Source of the DNA: Arcuatula senhousia
Lineage: Eukaryota > Mollusca > Bivalvia > Mytilida > Mytilidae
Direction of reading: 5' to 3'
Assembly: GCA_963971305.1 (NCBI GenBank)
Contig: OZ020303.1
Location: 41,280,106 to 41,344,105, forward strand
Length of the DNA stretch: 64,000 nt
In this document: one piece after another, positions 10,396-22,400 of the stretch
How the letters are laid out: each line of letters begins with the position of its first letter
Numbering within the stretch: the first letter of the stretch is position 1
Translations under genes and position numbers: made by a program
The notes under the pieces: model-generated
Seen by the model: the letters and a program-made list of their open reading frames with translations, nothing else
The model's database searches: none
Told to the model about the DNA's origin: nothing

Positions 10396-10639
10396 AACAG
10401 GTGCACTGTCAATGTTCGTGATCTAGTAATTTTAAACCATGTATGACGACGTATAATTAATTGACAATTATGCTTAACAATACTGAATAGTAAAAATAGT
10501 CATACATGAGCTGATCATGGTGATAAATTAATCCTATTCATGTGTTCAGTGTTTATGAAACAAGTCGTCCTTTTTCTGCCAGGGTTTAATATCAATCTCC
10601 TTCAGCCAATACTTCGAATAAGATATATTGGTATAAAGA

Positions 10640-10720
10640 AAATCTTCCAAGGCCGTAAATTGCCTCCGATGAAAGAGGAGGCAGTACCAAAAGGTGGGGG
10701 TCTGGGGGCCCAGGCCCCCA
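10640..10720 (+). repeat. Inverted-repeat partner with GC hairpin
   Basis: CTTCCAAGGCCGTAAATTGC and GAGGAGGCAG resemble the reverse complement of 11815-11875. A separate short dyad follows at about 10697-10721 (GGGGGTCTGGGGGCCC with CAGGCCCCCAG). The pair may bound a ~1.2-kb element; the class is unknown. Confidence 0.4.
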
Positions 10721-11780
10721 GAAGCTTTGGATTTTTCAAGAAAACAAATCCAGCTTTCTTGCAAATCCTTATACCATTTTTATTATTAATTAAAGGTAGT
10801 TGTCATAATAAAAAATCAACGAGATGCTTAATGCAATCTACATTCCTAAGTTTAAATTACAAAAATCTTTAACATCGAACTTTATTGACTTTAAACTAGA
10901 AACTAAGATTGTTTTAACAGGACCCGCCATCGGGTGGTACTAAGGCCAATAATATGCTTATCTATAATAAGACATAGATGTTAAGGGAGCAAAAAACACG
11001 AAGAAAAGGATAGTGATTCTGTTTGTATGGTGCACCCATAGAGTTATGATATATCATAACTCCATGGTGCATCCCATGGTGAATGTGTTAACTTCTTTCT
11101 CAGATAAGGACCATAAGGATACATACATGTATTGGACATATTGTTTGGTTTTCATTGCCTATTTTAACATCCTTAAGTTAGATATTAAGACCGGTAACAA
11201 CATTGCAAAAATTCAGAAAGACATGTAGTACATGTAATGATATTAGATCGAATTGAACAAAAACGGAAACTGAATCTTCCAACAGTCAGTAAAAAGATAG
11301 ACTGACAAATTGACAGACATGTGCAAGTTAAATGCAGTATTTGAAACGACAACACATTGTTAGAAAATCTAGAAAAAAGATATTTATCATATTATGAAGT
11401 TATTTGCAAATATATATAAAAATGTAGTGGTCACTTTAAAACTATGCAGTCGTTCCTTTATTAACTGATGTAACTTGAGCCGCAGACTGTTTGCAGAACT
11501 TTTACGGAGTTATCAATTTCATTATTTAAAATGCATCAGAGCCTAAAATCATATAACCTATGAACGGTTTCACGATAGCTTAAAAGAATATTCTCAATAG
11601 CAATCATCTGTATGATGCTTTTAAATATTTGCTATTACTATTTAATAAGATTTAATAACACCTTAGTTATTTTAGTATGAAAACTTTTAAAGTTTTGAAT
11701 GGAACAATCAAAATGATGTTTGGAGACAGATTCAAACATAAAGTGGAGATATGAAGCAAACTTCCCTTAACCTTTTTTTT
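10721..11780. other. No recognised feature
   Basis: AT-rich DNA between the two inverted-repeat partners. No domain signature in the short frames. Confidence 0.4.
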
Positions 11781-11781
11781 T

Positions 11782-11812
<31 letters not shown>

Positions 11813-11875
11813 GAAAACTGAGGAGGCAGCTGCCTCCTCTGCCTCTATGTAATTTACGGCCTTGTCTTCCAAAAC
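11781..11875 (-). repeat. Poly-T run and palindrome, inverted-repeat partner
   Basis: A ~30-base T run (about 11783-11812) is followed by the perfect palindrome GAGGAGGCAGCTGCCTCCTC and then AATTTACGGCCTTGTCTTCC, the inverse of 10645-10665. The T run could be the poly-A tail of a minus-strand retroposed sequence. Confidence 0.45.
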
Positions 11876-14160
11876 CTGGGAAGCAAAAAGTTGGTCACTT
11901 TGTTTACTGTCTGCTGAAGCGCAAATTAAGTCCTCCGATTGGGAAATGTCGTCACGGAATAAGTGGGTAAACCCAAAAGAGGTTTTTCGTAACCGTAGAA
12001 CGTTGTCCAAAAATGTTTCGACCCTTTTCCAGAATAATATAAATTTTCTAACTTGCACATATAATTCGATATTTTTAATTAGTTATTCGATCCATGGTAT
12101 TTTTTTACAATTATTTTCATTCCATATCAAGAAATTTAGATTTGATGCATTTTTTAAATTTGCATATTTTAATATCAGGAACGGTTCCAGTCCAACATAT
12201 TTTATAGAGGAACAATATCAACATATGAAATTTTGAAAAATTATCAATAAATATGTGTTTACAGACAAGATTCGCATGTTGAATTTGTATCAACACATAA
12301 GTTTCAACAATTTGAGACCCCTCCTAACAATGTCGGCTAAAATTTCCTGTTCATTTAAAATTTCGGAGCGTAGCACTCTTCATAAAGCAGTATAAACATG
12401 ATAAAGTCTTTGGAAAAATGAATGATATTGTAGAAAGTCCAACATTTATGTTGAAATAGTTCAAGTTGACTCGCATGTAAACAAGATTCGCACATTGGTC
12501 TGTAGAGATAAATTAAGGTAAACAAGACACAATAAGGCATACAAGCCCAATCTATTAACTGTAGGTTCCCCGTGCGTACAAGGATTGCCTTATTACTGAC
12601 TTTGAGTTCAAAAGATTCAAAGAATTTTAATCAAGTTTGTTTTTAACCGCCAGCCAGGAAACTTTATATTAGGAAGTATATAAAAGGTTCTAATTTATAT
12701 CTGTGACGGATGAGAACCGAATATTTTCCGTACTTTTAATACATGCTGTAACCAAGCAATGCAGGGCGAGGGGGATTTAAAATGTCACGTAACTTGTATT
12801 TCATTTGCAAACGTGAATATAAATTAGGCAAATGAGGGAAATTATTGTACAGAGTGTCAAATGCCAATTCATGGTACCCATGTAATAGCAAAAAAACATT
12901 AAAGTCCAAGACGACAACTTTCATATTGAGTCTGAAGCATGTCAGGTAGAAACAAGTTTAACCAAGACGCTATATACCTCAAATATGTAATGTCAGATTA
13001 AATAAGCAAAATAAACGTCAAAAAAATAATACCCTGTTCTGAAAAAAAAGGAGTCAGTAAAAGTGTGAATTTTTAAGTGCAGGTGCAGGCAATGTTACAA
13101 TATTTCTTACGACATTTTAACAATTAAAAAACCAGAGGAGCGAATAATCGATATACTTAACCCTCCTTAAAACAAATACATTATTTCTACGTTAAGATAG
13201 ACATAACCGTTTATATTTTCCTCTCTTGTTTAATATTTGGTTGTTTTAAGGATTACCCGTTAAAAAGGGTTGACAGTATTATTTATTTCTGCTTGAAAAG
13301 GGTCAGTCTAATTTATGTTTTCTATTCCTACCCGTACTACACCTCCCAACAAACAACCGCTAAAACAAATGCAGCAATATTGATAAGGTATTGACATTTT
13401 CCAATCAATATACATGTATACATTTTGATTAATGAATTGTTAATAATTGATAGATGACATATATTTCATAACATATGAAATACAGATAAAAAAATTAAAA
13501 AGATTTTCCCATCATTTAAAGGAAAAATCAAATCTTGTACTTGCCTAATAAATTGAACCCAAATACGCCAATGACCTTCATGACATTGATTAATTCGGAT
13601 TTCATGGAAAACTGATAGTGATGTGAATGAAATTGAACAAACGGCTCATATGTACATAAATTATTTTAGCAAATAGTAAGAATTGTTTTTTGTTTTTCAT
13701 ATTTAAATAAATCTTAAGATTTTTCACAGGATTACATGATTCTTTCCTGCTGAGCATTAACATAGTCGTTCCCCATTTTCGAATGGTCTCTTGGTTTACT
13801 GTATTTATCAAGCATCCCAATCACTTAATCATGCTAGCTGGACACGGTCATAATTTTAACTTACTGACTGGAAGAAAAAATGCTGAATGTCCACATCACT
13901 TTTGAAAATAAAAATGCTTTCATTAATTTCAGTAGTTGTATAATAATAGTTTTTGTCGGTTTGAAAAGGGAAATATTTCTCTACTAAATGCGTTTTGAAC
14001 CCCTTTTAGATTGTACTTTGCTTGATATCATTCTGCGTTAAACTGGTGCAGTTAATTACAAAACCATCTACATAATATAGCTTATTAAAGTTATATTTAG
14101 GTACATCATGCATAAATTATATTGTATAAATACAAAAAAAAAAAACCATGCCTATTCAGA
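11876..14160. other. No recognised feature (2.3 kb)
   Basis: AT-rich intergenic DNA. The longest frames (up to 124 codons at 11862-12236) show no domain pattern or splice context. Confidence 0.4.
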
Positions 14161-14162
14161 TC

Positions 14163-14311
14163 AGCTGAGTTCACTGTCGTTAGGATTTGAGTTCAATTTT
14201 ATGATTGCTATTTAGTTATCTATATGTTTTTTATGTTGTGTTTGCTGGTTTTGTCTGAACTTTTGACATTCGAATGCCCAATGATACCTCTTTGCTTCTT
14301 TCTTTTACATG
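14163..14311 (+). mobile_element. Naiad family-1 3'-UTR remnant
   Basis: GCTGAGTTCACTGTCG, TTTGAGTTCAATTT, TTTGCTGGTTTTGTCTGAAC and TTTTGACATTCGAATGCCC match the end of family-1 copies in order, finishing ATACCTCTTTGCTTCTTTC. Diverged. Confidence 0.6.
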
Positions 14312-14559
14312 TATGTCCTTTTATGCATACTAGAGATGTTCTCTTTCTCTCCATCTAAACATATCACTCAGAGGCGATTACCTTTGCCGAAACGCAAAAG
14401 ATGGGTAGATTTACAATATGCAAAACATTTCCAGAAACATATATCTAGAATTCAACTCACAATACTATAAAACTTAACTATCTATAGAGTTTTAAGAAGT
14501 AAAAGCTCCTTTAATCTCTTATCTACTGTAAAATTTTCTTTCCCAAAACAATTGGTAAA

Positions 14560-14722
14560 CTTGTTACGACTTGAATTCACGTTGTTTATTTCTGTCCGGT
14601 TGATTTTGAGTTTTGTGTGTCCTCGCGCTGTTCTTGTTCGTGTTTACAAGTTTGTCGTTGTTCTTTTGCCCCTTTGACACTAGAATGCCCCATGGGTGCC
14701 TCTTTGCTTCTATAATTATGTT
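14560..14722 (+). mobile_element. Naiad family-1 3'-UTR remnant
   Basis: GACTTGAATTCACGTTG, GTTCTTGTTCGTGTTTAC and CTTTGACACTAGAATGCCCC follow the same order as the 3' region of intact copies. Old copy close to the previous one. Confidence 0.55.
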
Positions 14723-14939
14723 GCAATGAATTGTGTTTTGTTTGTTTGGACACTTTTCTTTAATCCAGTGTTAGGTCTGGTAATGACTTAAACAATATAT
14801 ACAAAAATAAAACAGCAACAACACAAATAGACCTGTAGTTCTTTATTTGTAAACACTTGTTAATTAAGCATGGATCATGGCTAGAAAAATAAAAATATAT
14901 TGAAAATAACCATATCAGAATTATTATCACATATAGTAA

Positions 14940-15515
14940 AAGGAGTAGGGGCGAAAAGGCCTGTTTTTGGCCTAAAATTTTACCGAAATCTCAACCTTAC
15001 AATACTGTTGTCAGATGCTAATAAAACATTTATTAGATGTCCAAAAATGAGAAACTAGTTTTAAATGTATTTTTGAAGTTATAAATGATTGTTTTCGCGG
15101 GAAATATGAAATGAAACTGACTTTATTTAGAAAATCTCCAATTTACATCTAAATATTTTTACAGATTGTTAATATGGCTTATATAAACCTTTTCTAAAAG
15201 TATAAATTTGTTTCTCGCGTGCGGGCGATGTTTTTTTGGTCCAAAACATACATTAAAAACGACCAAAATTTCTCAATTTTTGCTAAAATCAATAGGAATA
15301 TGACGTCATCATGACGCTTCAATATTAAATTTTTAAATATTTGGACATGTTTTCTTTTTAGGCAGAGAAAACACTATATTCTGGCCAGAAATGGACACTA
15401 CGTTTATAATGTAGGTTGTGTCGCGTACACTTATTCCACATCTCATTTTCTTCTACTTTTGCATAACGTTCATTTTTTTGGCTAAATTAAGGCCTTATCA
15501 CCCTTCTTCCTTCAA
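14940..15515. mobile_element. Small TIR element, ~575 bp
   Basis: GAGTAGGGGCGAAAAGGCCT at the left and AGGCCTTATCACCCTTCTT at the right are imperfect inverted repeats. The interior is non-coding and includes GTCGCGTACACTTATTCCACAT, a phrase shared with the repeats at 22.6, 57.2 and 58.9 kb. Confidence 0.45.
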
Positions 15516-16329
15516 TAACCAAATACATATATGTTTAAGACTGCAGAGGGTTAATAAATAACAAAAGTATAATTCATCTTAAATGCATTCTACGTTAAAT
15601 TGCTGACAGAAGCAATTTTCCAAATGGATTTAACTCAAATGTTTATATTTTGTGAAATATAAGCGAATGAGACGTATCTGCAAATTGGTTCGACACGACT
15701 AGAATGAATAGTCGGTCTTTCTTTGACATACAATAATAGTTTGTTTTTCAGAATTCTCAACTTTCCTACATTGTACTTTATTTCTCCAAGTGCATACGTC
15801 TTTGCGCATTACATGCCAATATTGATATGATATAATAGCAGATTTTTCCACTTTTTTATATATCAAAACACAGCATATTCAATTATAAAACAAGAAAAAT
15901 TTTAAACAACAATATCAAAGTATATGTAGTATATCTCGAATAGCTGCCACTGATTTAATCAAAATTTTTTTACACTTTACTTTGGATTTTTAATCAATTG
16001 AATCCGGATTTCATATACATCTGAGTAGTAATTTCATTAAATCAAATTAGATATACAATTAAAAAACCATAATAAAATTCAATGTACAAAGAAAAAAATA
16101 TTAAGATTCATCATTATTCATTTTTAAATAGTATTGCGAACACATATTTTAAAAGGTAAAATCTGGAATATACTATATTTTGTTAGTGATCTAGACTAAT
16201 GCATAAATTATAATCTGTCAATAAAGCAAATATCAGAATAATATAAATAAAGACATTATTAAGTTGCGCATCAATTATCTTGCGTATTGTCCCAACGCTT
16301 CAACTAGATGACTGTCCTTGTGAGGCTTA
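15516..16329 (-). other. 3' flank / probable 3'-UTR of the phosphatase gene
   Basis: Sequence downstream of the phosphatase stop codon. The nearest AATAAA-type signal I noticed on the minus strand is near 15778, too uncertain to call as the poly-A site. Confidence 0.3.
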
Positions 16330-16401
16330 TCACATATTTGCATATACCGAGTCTGTTTCAAGGTACTTTCTTACACACTTATAACAAAATTCAAACTGGT
16401 C
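16330..16401 (-). CDS. RPTP exon 28: end of D2 and stop
   Basis: Acceptor AATATTTTAG. Encodes [18 protein letters not shown] and ends YANM-stop (TGA at 16330-16332). The DQFEFCY start matches the helix that closes PTP domains (EQYEFCY-like). Phase 0 with exon 27. Confidence 0.9.
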   Translation of the reverse strand, partial: DQFEFCYKCVRKYLETDSVYANM

Positions 16402-19400
16402 CTAAAATATTCAAAAAAAGTTGTAAGCATTTATTATTATATTTGTTTATGTATCATACAAAATAAAATAAAAAAACACATACAAACAATAAAAAAAACA
16501 ACAACAAAATATAAGTAAGCAATCGTTGTGCTACTTTTTGTTTTGTTTTTGATTTTTGTTTCATTGACTTATTGGATGGAAATTAGCAAAACTGTAATTC
16601 TGTGTTGAGTAGTCATGTGCCCTTGAGTTTTTCTATCGTCTTTATCAATGTCTTTGTAACAGCAGATATTACTGTTTTAGACACTGTAAAGTTTTTTTTG
16701 TGTTATTTATTATTATGCTACTTTAATGTTACCCTATACGCCTATTTCATTGAGGTGCAAAATAGTTGCAAAGTGGGTATTAATAGAATGGATAATTTGG
16801 TTATGCAGTATATATATGCATAGCTCAAGAATTACATTTCCTAACGGTACTTTCATAAAAAATGTTGGATGATAAAACACCAACATGAAATGAAATAAAA
16901 GAACTTGTAAATTGTAATCGATGAAAAGGAGGTATTGTGTAACATACGATGTTAAGCGTTTTATCCATTAATATTCCCTATTATGTTAAAAAAAACATGA
17001 TTTTAACTTAAATACTATCTCTTACCGAATCTGCGATGAACTCTGGTCGCCTAATCTGCATTGTTCTTACAACATGAAACAGATCAATCTCATTATCTAC
17101 TTGCATTTTCTTAAGTGTCAAATGCACAGCAATAAAAATCCCACTTCTACTACATCCGTCTCTACAATTATAAATCACAGACTAAAATGAAGTGATGAGA
17201 TTGAAGAAGCTAAGAGGTACCAAAAGTGCATTCGAATGGCAAAGGTCTTGAAGAAAAAGACAAAGCCAGGCAACAAAACGACAAAAACACATGTAAAAAA
17301 ACAAGCAACGAACAGAAATCAGCAACGTGAACTCATGTCGTTATGAGAGTGCTTCGAAAGAACAAGCAGGTTCTGCTTGTTTCAACACTCGTGTTGCCTT
17401 TCTTACGTTCTATGTATCGTGTCAAATCCAGCAAAGAAGGTTACAGAATTACCCTTTGGCAAGTTTAAAAGTAAAAGTCTTATACAGAAATCTAACATAC
17501 CTTATTTTTCAGCAAGTTCATTTTTGCGCCAAGTAAATTTCGCTTTATGTGTGTTTATATTTCTAAATAGTTCGAGTTTTTAAAATCTTGGTGCATTCGG
17601 TATAACAGAATGATAGACCAGATTCACGACATCTACACACATTTATATATATGCATTTATTCAATGACCAAATTTTAATTATAGAAAAATCAATAAACAA
17701 TTTAATATTTTCCATCACTTTTTACAAAGAATGATTTAGTGCTTTTCTAATCATGGAACTTAAACAAAGTAATGCTTATTCAGTAGAAAATGTCACAAAG
17801 TCGTTCAAAAAGTGAAAAATCAATATTATTTAGTTTTAGTATAACCACGAGAACTGCAACATAGATATATATTATTAAATATCTATATTTTTAAATCACT
17901 ACTACTGAAATGCGTTCAAAGAAGCAAAGGTGTACCAAAGCGGTAATCAGTATCATAAAACCGTGAAGACAAAGACAAAACCGGCAGACAAAAATCATCA
18001 CAACAAAACAAACCACATAACAACATAAAACACACACACATAACAACAAAACCGCATTCAGCAACGCGAACTCAAGTCGAAACGAGAGTGAACTCAGGTG
18101 CTCCGGAAGAGTAAGCAGTTCCTGCTTGCTATAGCACACCCGTCACGTTGCCAAAGATCGATTAAGTGTTGGTCAAATCCGGAAAGGATGACATTACAAA
18201 ACTCTATGTCAAACCAACATCTGTGCTCATCTGAGAGATAGAAATCCCGTGTTTGCATACAAGCACATGATGTCGTCCGTAAAATTTCTTGAGTGATGAC
18301 AACAACCTGGGAGCAACGTACCCCTGTGTTAACAATTTGCTTGTCAGCCGTGTAGCTCTATCAAGGAAGTCGTTGTACTCCCCACATGCTCTGGAATAAC
18401 GAATCAATTGTGATACGTAAACTCCATATGCTGGAGCGGACGGAATGTTGCTACACAGAAAGGGAAAGTTAACTATTGGAAAGTTGAAGTCATCACGTTT
18501 GTCATAGAGCTTTGTACAAAGCCTTCCTTGTGTGTCAATTTCGAGAAATAGATCCAAATATGAAGCAGACCTCCTAGAATCTGTAGTGTCCTTTACCTCA
18601 AGTTCCTTCGGATATATGAGATGTAAATAGTCACCAAATCGAGAATTGTTTAGCGAAAGGACATCATCAATATAACGAAATGTGAGATTGAAGGATAAAG
18701 CAAGTTTGCGGTCCTTTTTGTCTAGAAGTGATTGTAAGAAGTCTGCTTCATATGAATGAAGAAACAAATCGGCAAGCAATGGTGCACAATTTGTGCCCAT
18801 TGGGATACCTATTGTTTGCTGAAAAACACGTCCACCAAACTGTACAAATATGTTGTCGATTAGAAAGTTGAGCATTTCTATTATTTGATCTTCTGTAAAT
18901 TTGTTTTTCTTGCTAGACTCTTGGATGACAAAGTAAGTCTTTTTATAACCGACTACCAAATACTTGTACCTGCGTTTTCCATTCTTTTTGATAAAGCTAC
19001 GTTTAATCAGCTGTGCCAAACGAGATTTTAATTGTGAATGTGGAATTGAAGTATATAATGTAGAGAAATCAAACGTTTTAATGCTATTACATGATGAAAA
19101 TGACTTAGAATGGAGATTTTCCATCAGTTCTTTAGAATTTTTGAGAATCCACATTTGATTGACGCCAAACATAGCAATTGAAACTTATCTAAAGCGCATG
19201 CAAATAATTGTGTATTAAATTTTGTTAATTCAAAAAATAAAGCAGATCTGCAAACATGACTACTTAATACTTGTATAAAATACACTTCTATTTTTGTTAC
19301 CTGCAAAAAACAGCCATCGATTCTGATTTGGCTTGGGTTGATATCGTATGATGCAGATCTAAAATTGAATCTTCCGACGGCGGAAGATAATCCTCAGGTT

Positions 19401-22400
19401 GCCAATCGTCTGTGATTACAACTTTCACATTTTTTGAAGTTTTTGTATCCTGTAACATTTTACAACTTTAAGGGTTGATAAAAATTATATTATTGCACAT
19501 ACTATGGCATTTCTTAATTGAACAATTATATAGCATTAAAAAAATGATTTAAAAAGTTTTTCTTTAACATTTCTACAAAACCACGGCTACATGTATATGT
19601 TGTTTAGGAGAAACAATCAGATACTTAGTAGTTTGTTCGATATGGGATAAAGACACTCTAATCATGCTTCACAGAAATACTTCATGTAAAAATAACAAAA
19701 TTGGAGTCAGGCGATTAATGCGCTACGTTTCTCCATAATATGCAGTTTCATAATACTACCTTTTTTGTTCTTATGTTGGATTCATTTACCTTGTGGAGTA
19801 ACCGCACGTCTATACAATTCGAATGATCTCCTGCTTTTTCTACAGTTAATAACTGGAAGTTAAAAGGCCTTTCTTTTTTGGGTATGATATCTACATCCTA
19901 CAAACAAGTGAACAAGATCTTTTGTAAATAAAACAAGCTTAAAAGAGGCGCGTTTCTAATATATTCGCCAATTATATGTCTTTCAAAATGCAATTAGTCT
20001 CATTACTTTCTCTGGTAAAATTAAAAAAAAAGATAAAGCGCTTTTGTAAAATGTAATTTAGACAGGAATACGTGTTATAGCGACGTCTTGTCTATTGTTG
20101 AAGACAGTAACCCAACCATGCACAAGGGTGTGTCATTTAAGTATTTAGCAGAGCAAGGGTGTAGGCTCTAGCGCTTTCCAAAAACCACTAAAGTGGACAT
20201 AACGAAAGTGAATGCAACACATTAACTAACAGATGATATTTGAAGCGACAGCCAAACAAAAACCACCAACAGGTTCAGAATCTAATGTTAGTATTTAAAA
20301 CATTAGTAGTTGGTCAGAGTGTATGCATCTAATATTTACATTGCTTATGATGATTTTTGTATTCTTAGTAAGTTATTGGTTTAATCCTAAACAAACACAT
20401 CTTGCTATAACAGGGAGATTGACGTAAGTTTAAGAAGATAAGTTATAACAATACAGATTCGCACTTATTAGATTTTAATTTCTTACTTACATGTTCACTT
20501 ATTTCTTCTAAAATTAACACTGTTGACAAATCGTTGTCATAAACCAATGTCCAGAAATCAACAACTGTTGATTTAAGAGGAAACTGTGTAGCTAGAATCT
20601 TCGCTGGATCGGGGAAACTCTAAAAAAATCGAAGGAAATAAAAAATAATAACAAATAACTTTTTGGAAATGTCTTTAAACACAGCAACATCAATGATAAA
20701 AATCGGCAACATTATTACAAACGTTTGGACATTGTGAACACAGTAAGTTTTACTCTTAGTTTTCAGTCTTATGAAGCAAATGAAAATGCATTGTGAGAGC
20801 ACTCGTACCCTGAAATTGGTCATTAAAGATGAAAAACTTGATAAATCTGATCATCAACAAATATCTTGTTGAGAATTGCCAAGATATGATGTTCTTTCAA
20901 GACTGAAAGCATAGCAGTGGTTAAAATTTGTTCAAACATGATGATCTTAGCAAGGCAGAATTGATTGCGATGCATTCTGACTGAACAAACACTGAAAGTC
21001 TAAACAATTCTGAATAGTCTTTTTGTAAAACATATTCAATATAAATTGACCGTTTCAGTTATTTTATTAACAACTAGACTAGATTTTAAAGATTTTATAG
21101 AAAACAATGTGGGAATGAATCATAATATTTTACATAAAATCAAAAAAACACAAAATATATATTTGTACTGACATTTTGGTTAGTCATAGAAATTACTCAC
21201 CGGAATTATGACTGCATTGATGTAATCATTGCTTGACCTTTGGTAGGACATAAGATATGGACGATATTTGTCATCTTGAAATAAAGACAGTCTTAATAAA
21301 ACCAGAATAGAAACACGTTACGATAGATTTATTTTTCGATTGTGATGTTTTTTCCTAACAGTCTTCATTTACATCATATTTTGCACTTAGATAATAATAC
21401 ATGTAAAGTAACTATACGATGCAAGATTTCATGTAAGATTTATATAATTATAAGTGTCATAAATTACAAACGAAACCACTCCCACTGGTACACAGCTTTG
21501 ACGAAAATTAAATTATTATTTGGTATTTGGATTTACTTCTATTGGGAAATGATTGATATTTATATAAAAATCTGAAACTGTATACATGCATGTATTGTAA
21601 AGATAGGGAGTATTGCATACATTAAAAGACACTATATACCGACTTATTTTTAGTCAAACTCAAAACATAAAAATATCTTAGACATACGTGGTAGAATATG
21701 CTGATTTCTGTTTTTGCTTATGTTGTCTGTTTGCTTTCCAGCCTTAAATGAATCTTTGGAATAGTTTGGCTTTAAATCTTTTAATTTCTGTAAAGTAAAA
21801 ACCCTTTATGGATATGCATTGTTGTAATCATTAAAAATATTTCTATATGTTAAACAAAAAACAGTCTGGGGCTTAATAAAAGCCCTACTACCTACGTCCG
21901 GTGGTGGATAGTATTGGTCGATTTTCGCTATGACTTGTAAAAACCTTTTGTAAAGAATAAATGAAATGTTGAAATCCTATCATGATGATATTAATTACCA
22001 CAGAGTTTTCTTTCGAAAATGCACAGGGTAATTTGGCATTTTCAATCTTTTAGCTAGCTAATAAACGGTTTTCCAGCATAAAAACGGAAAGAGTCGGAAC
22101 TAAAACATTTTATTTTACCATTCTTTAAAAACATTTTTAATATGGATATTACACAAACCATTCACTAACACGATGTAGCAGCATGCTTTGGCTGATTGGG
22201 GTAATTGTAGGGGTTAAGGTGATATTGTCACCTGATGATTAATTATATCGTTTTAAGAAATTACTAAATGATGTGCCGGATAATATCCTTTAAAATGAGC
22301 TGTGGTGGGTGTGTCTAAAGCAGGTTGAATGCTGCATGGAAATCTTAGATTGGAGGAGCACCTTAATTGACCTACCTGTCAATTATACCTGACGTCACAT

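Noticed and set aside
11862..12236. 124-codon plus-strand ORF
   Set aside because: Begins in a palindromic repeat; no domain pattern, splice context or codon bias.
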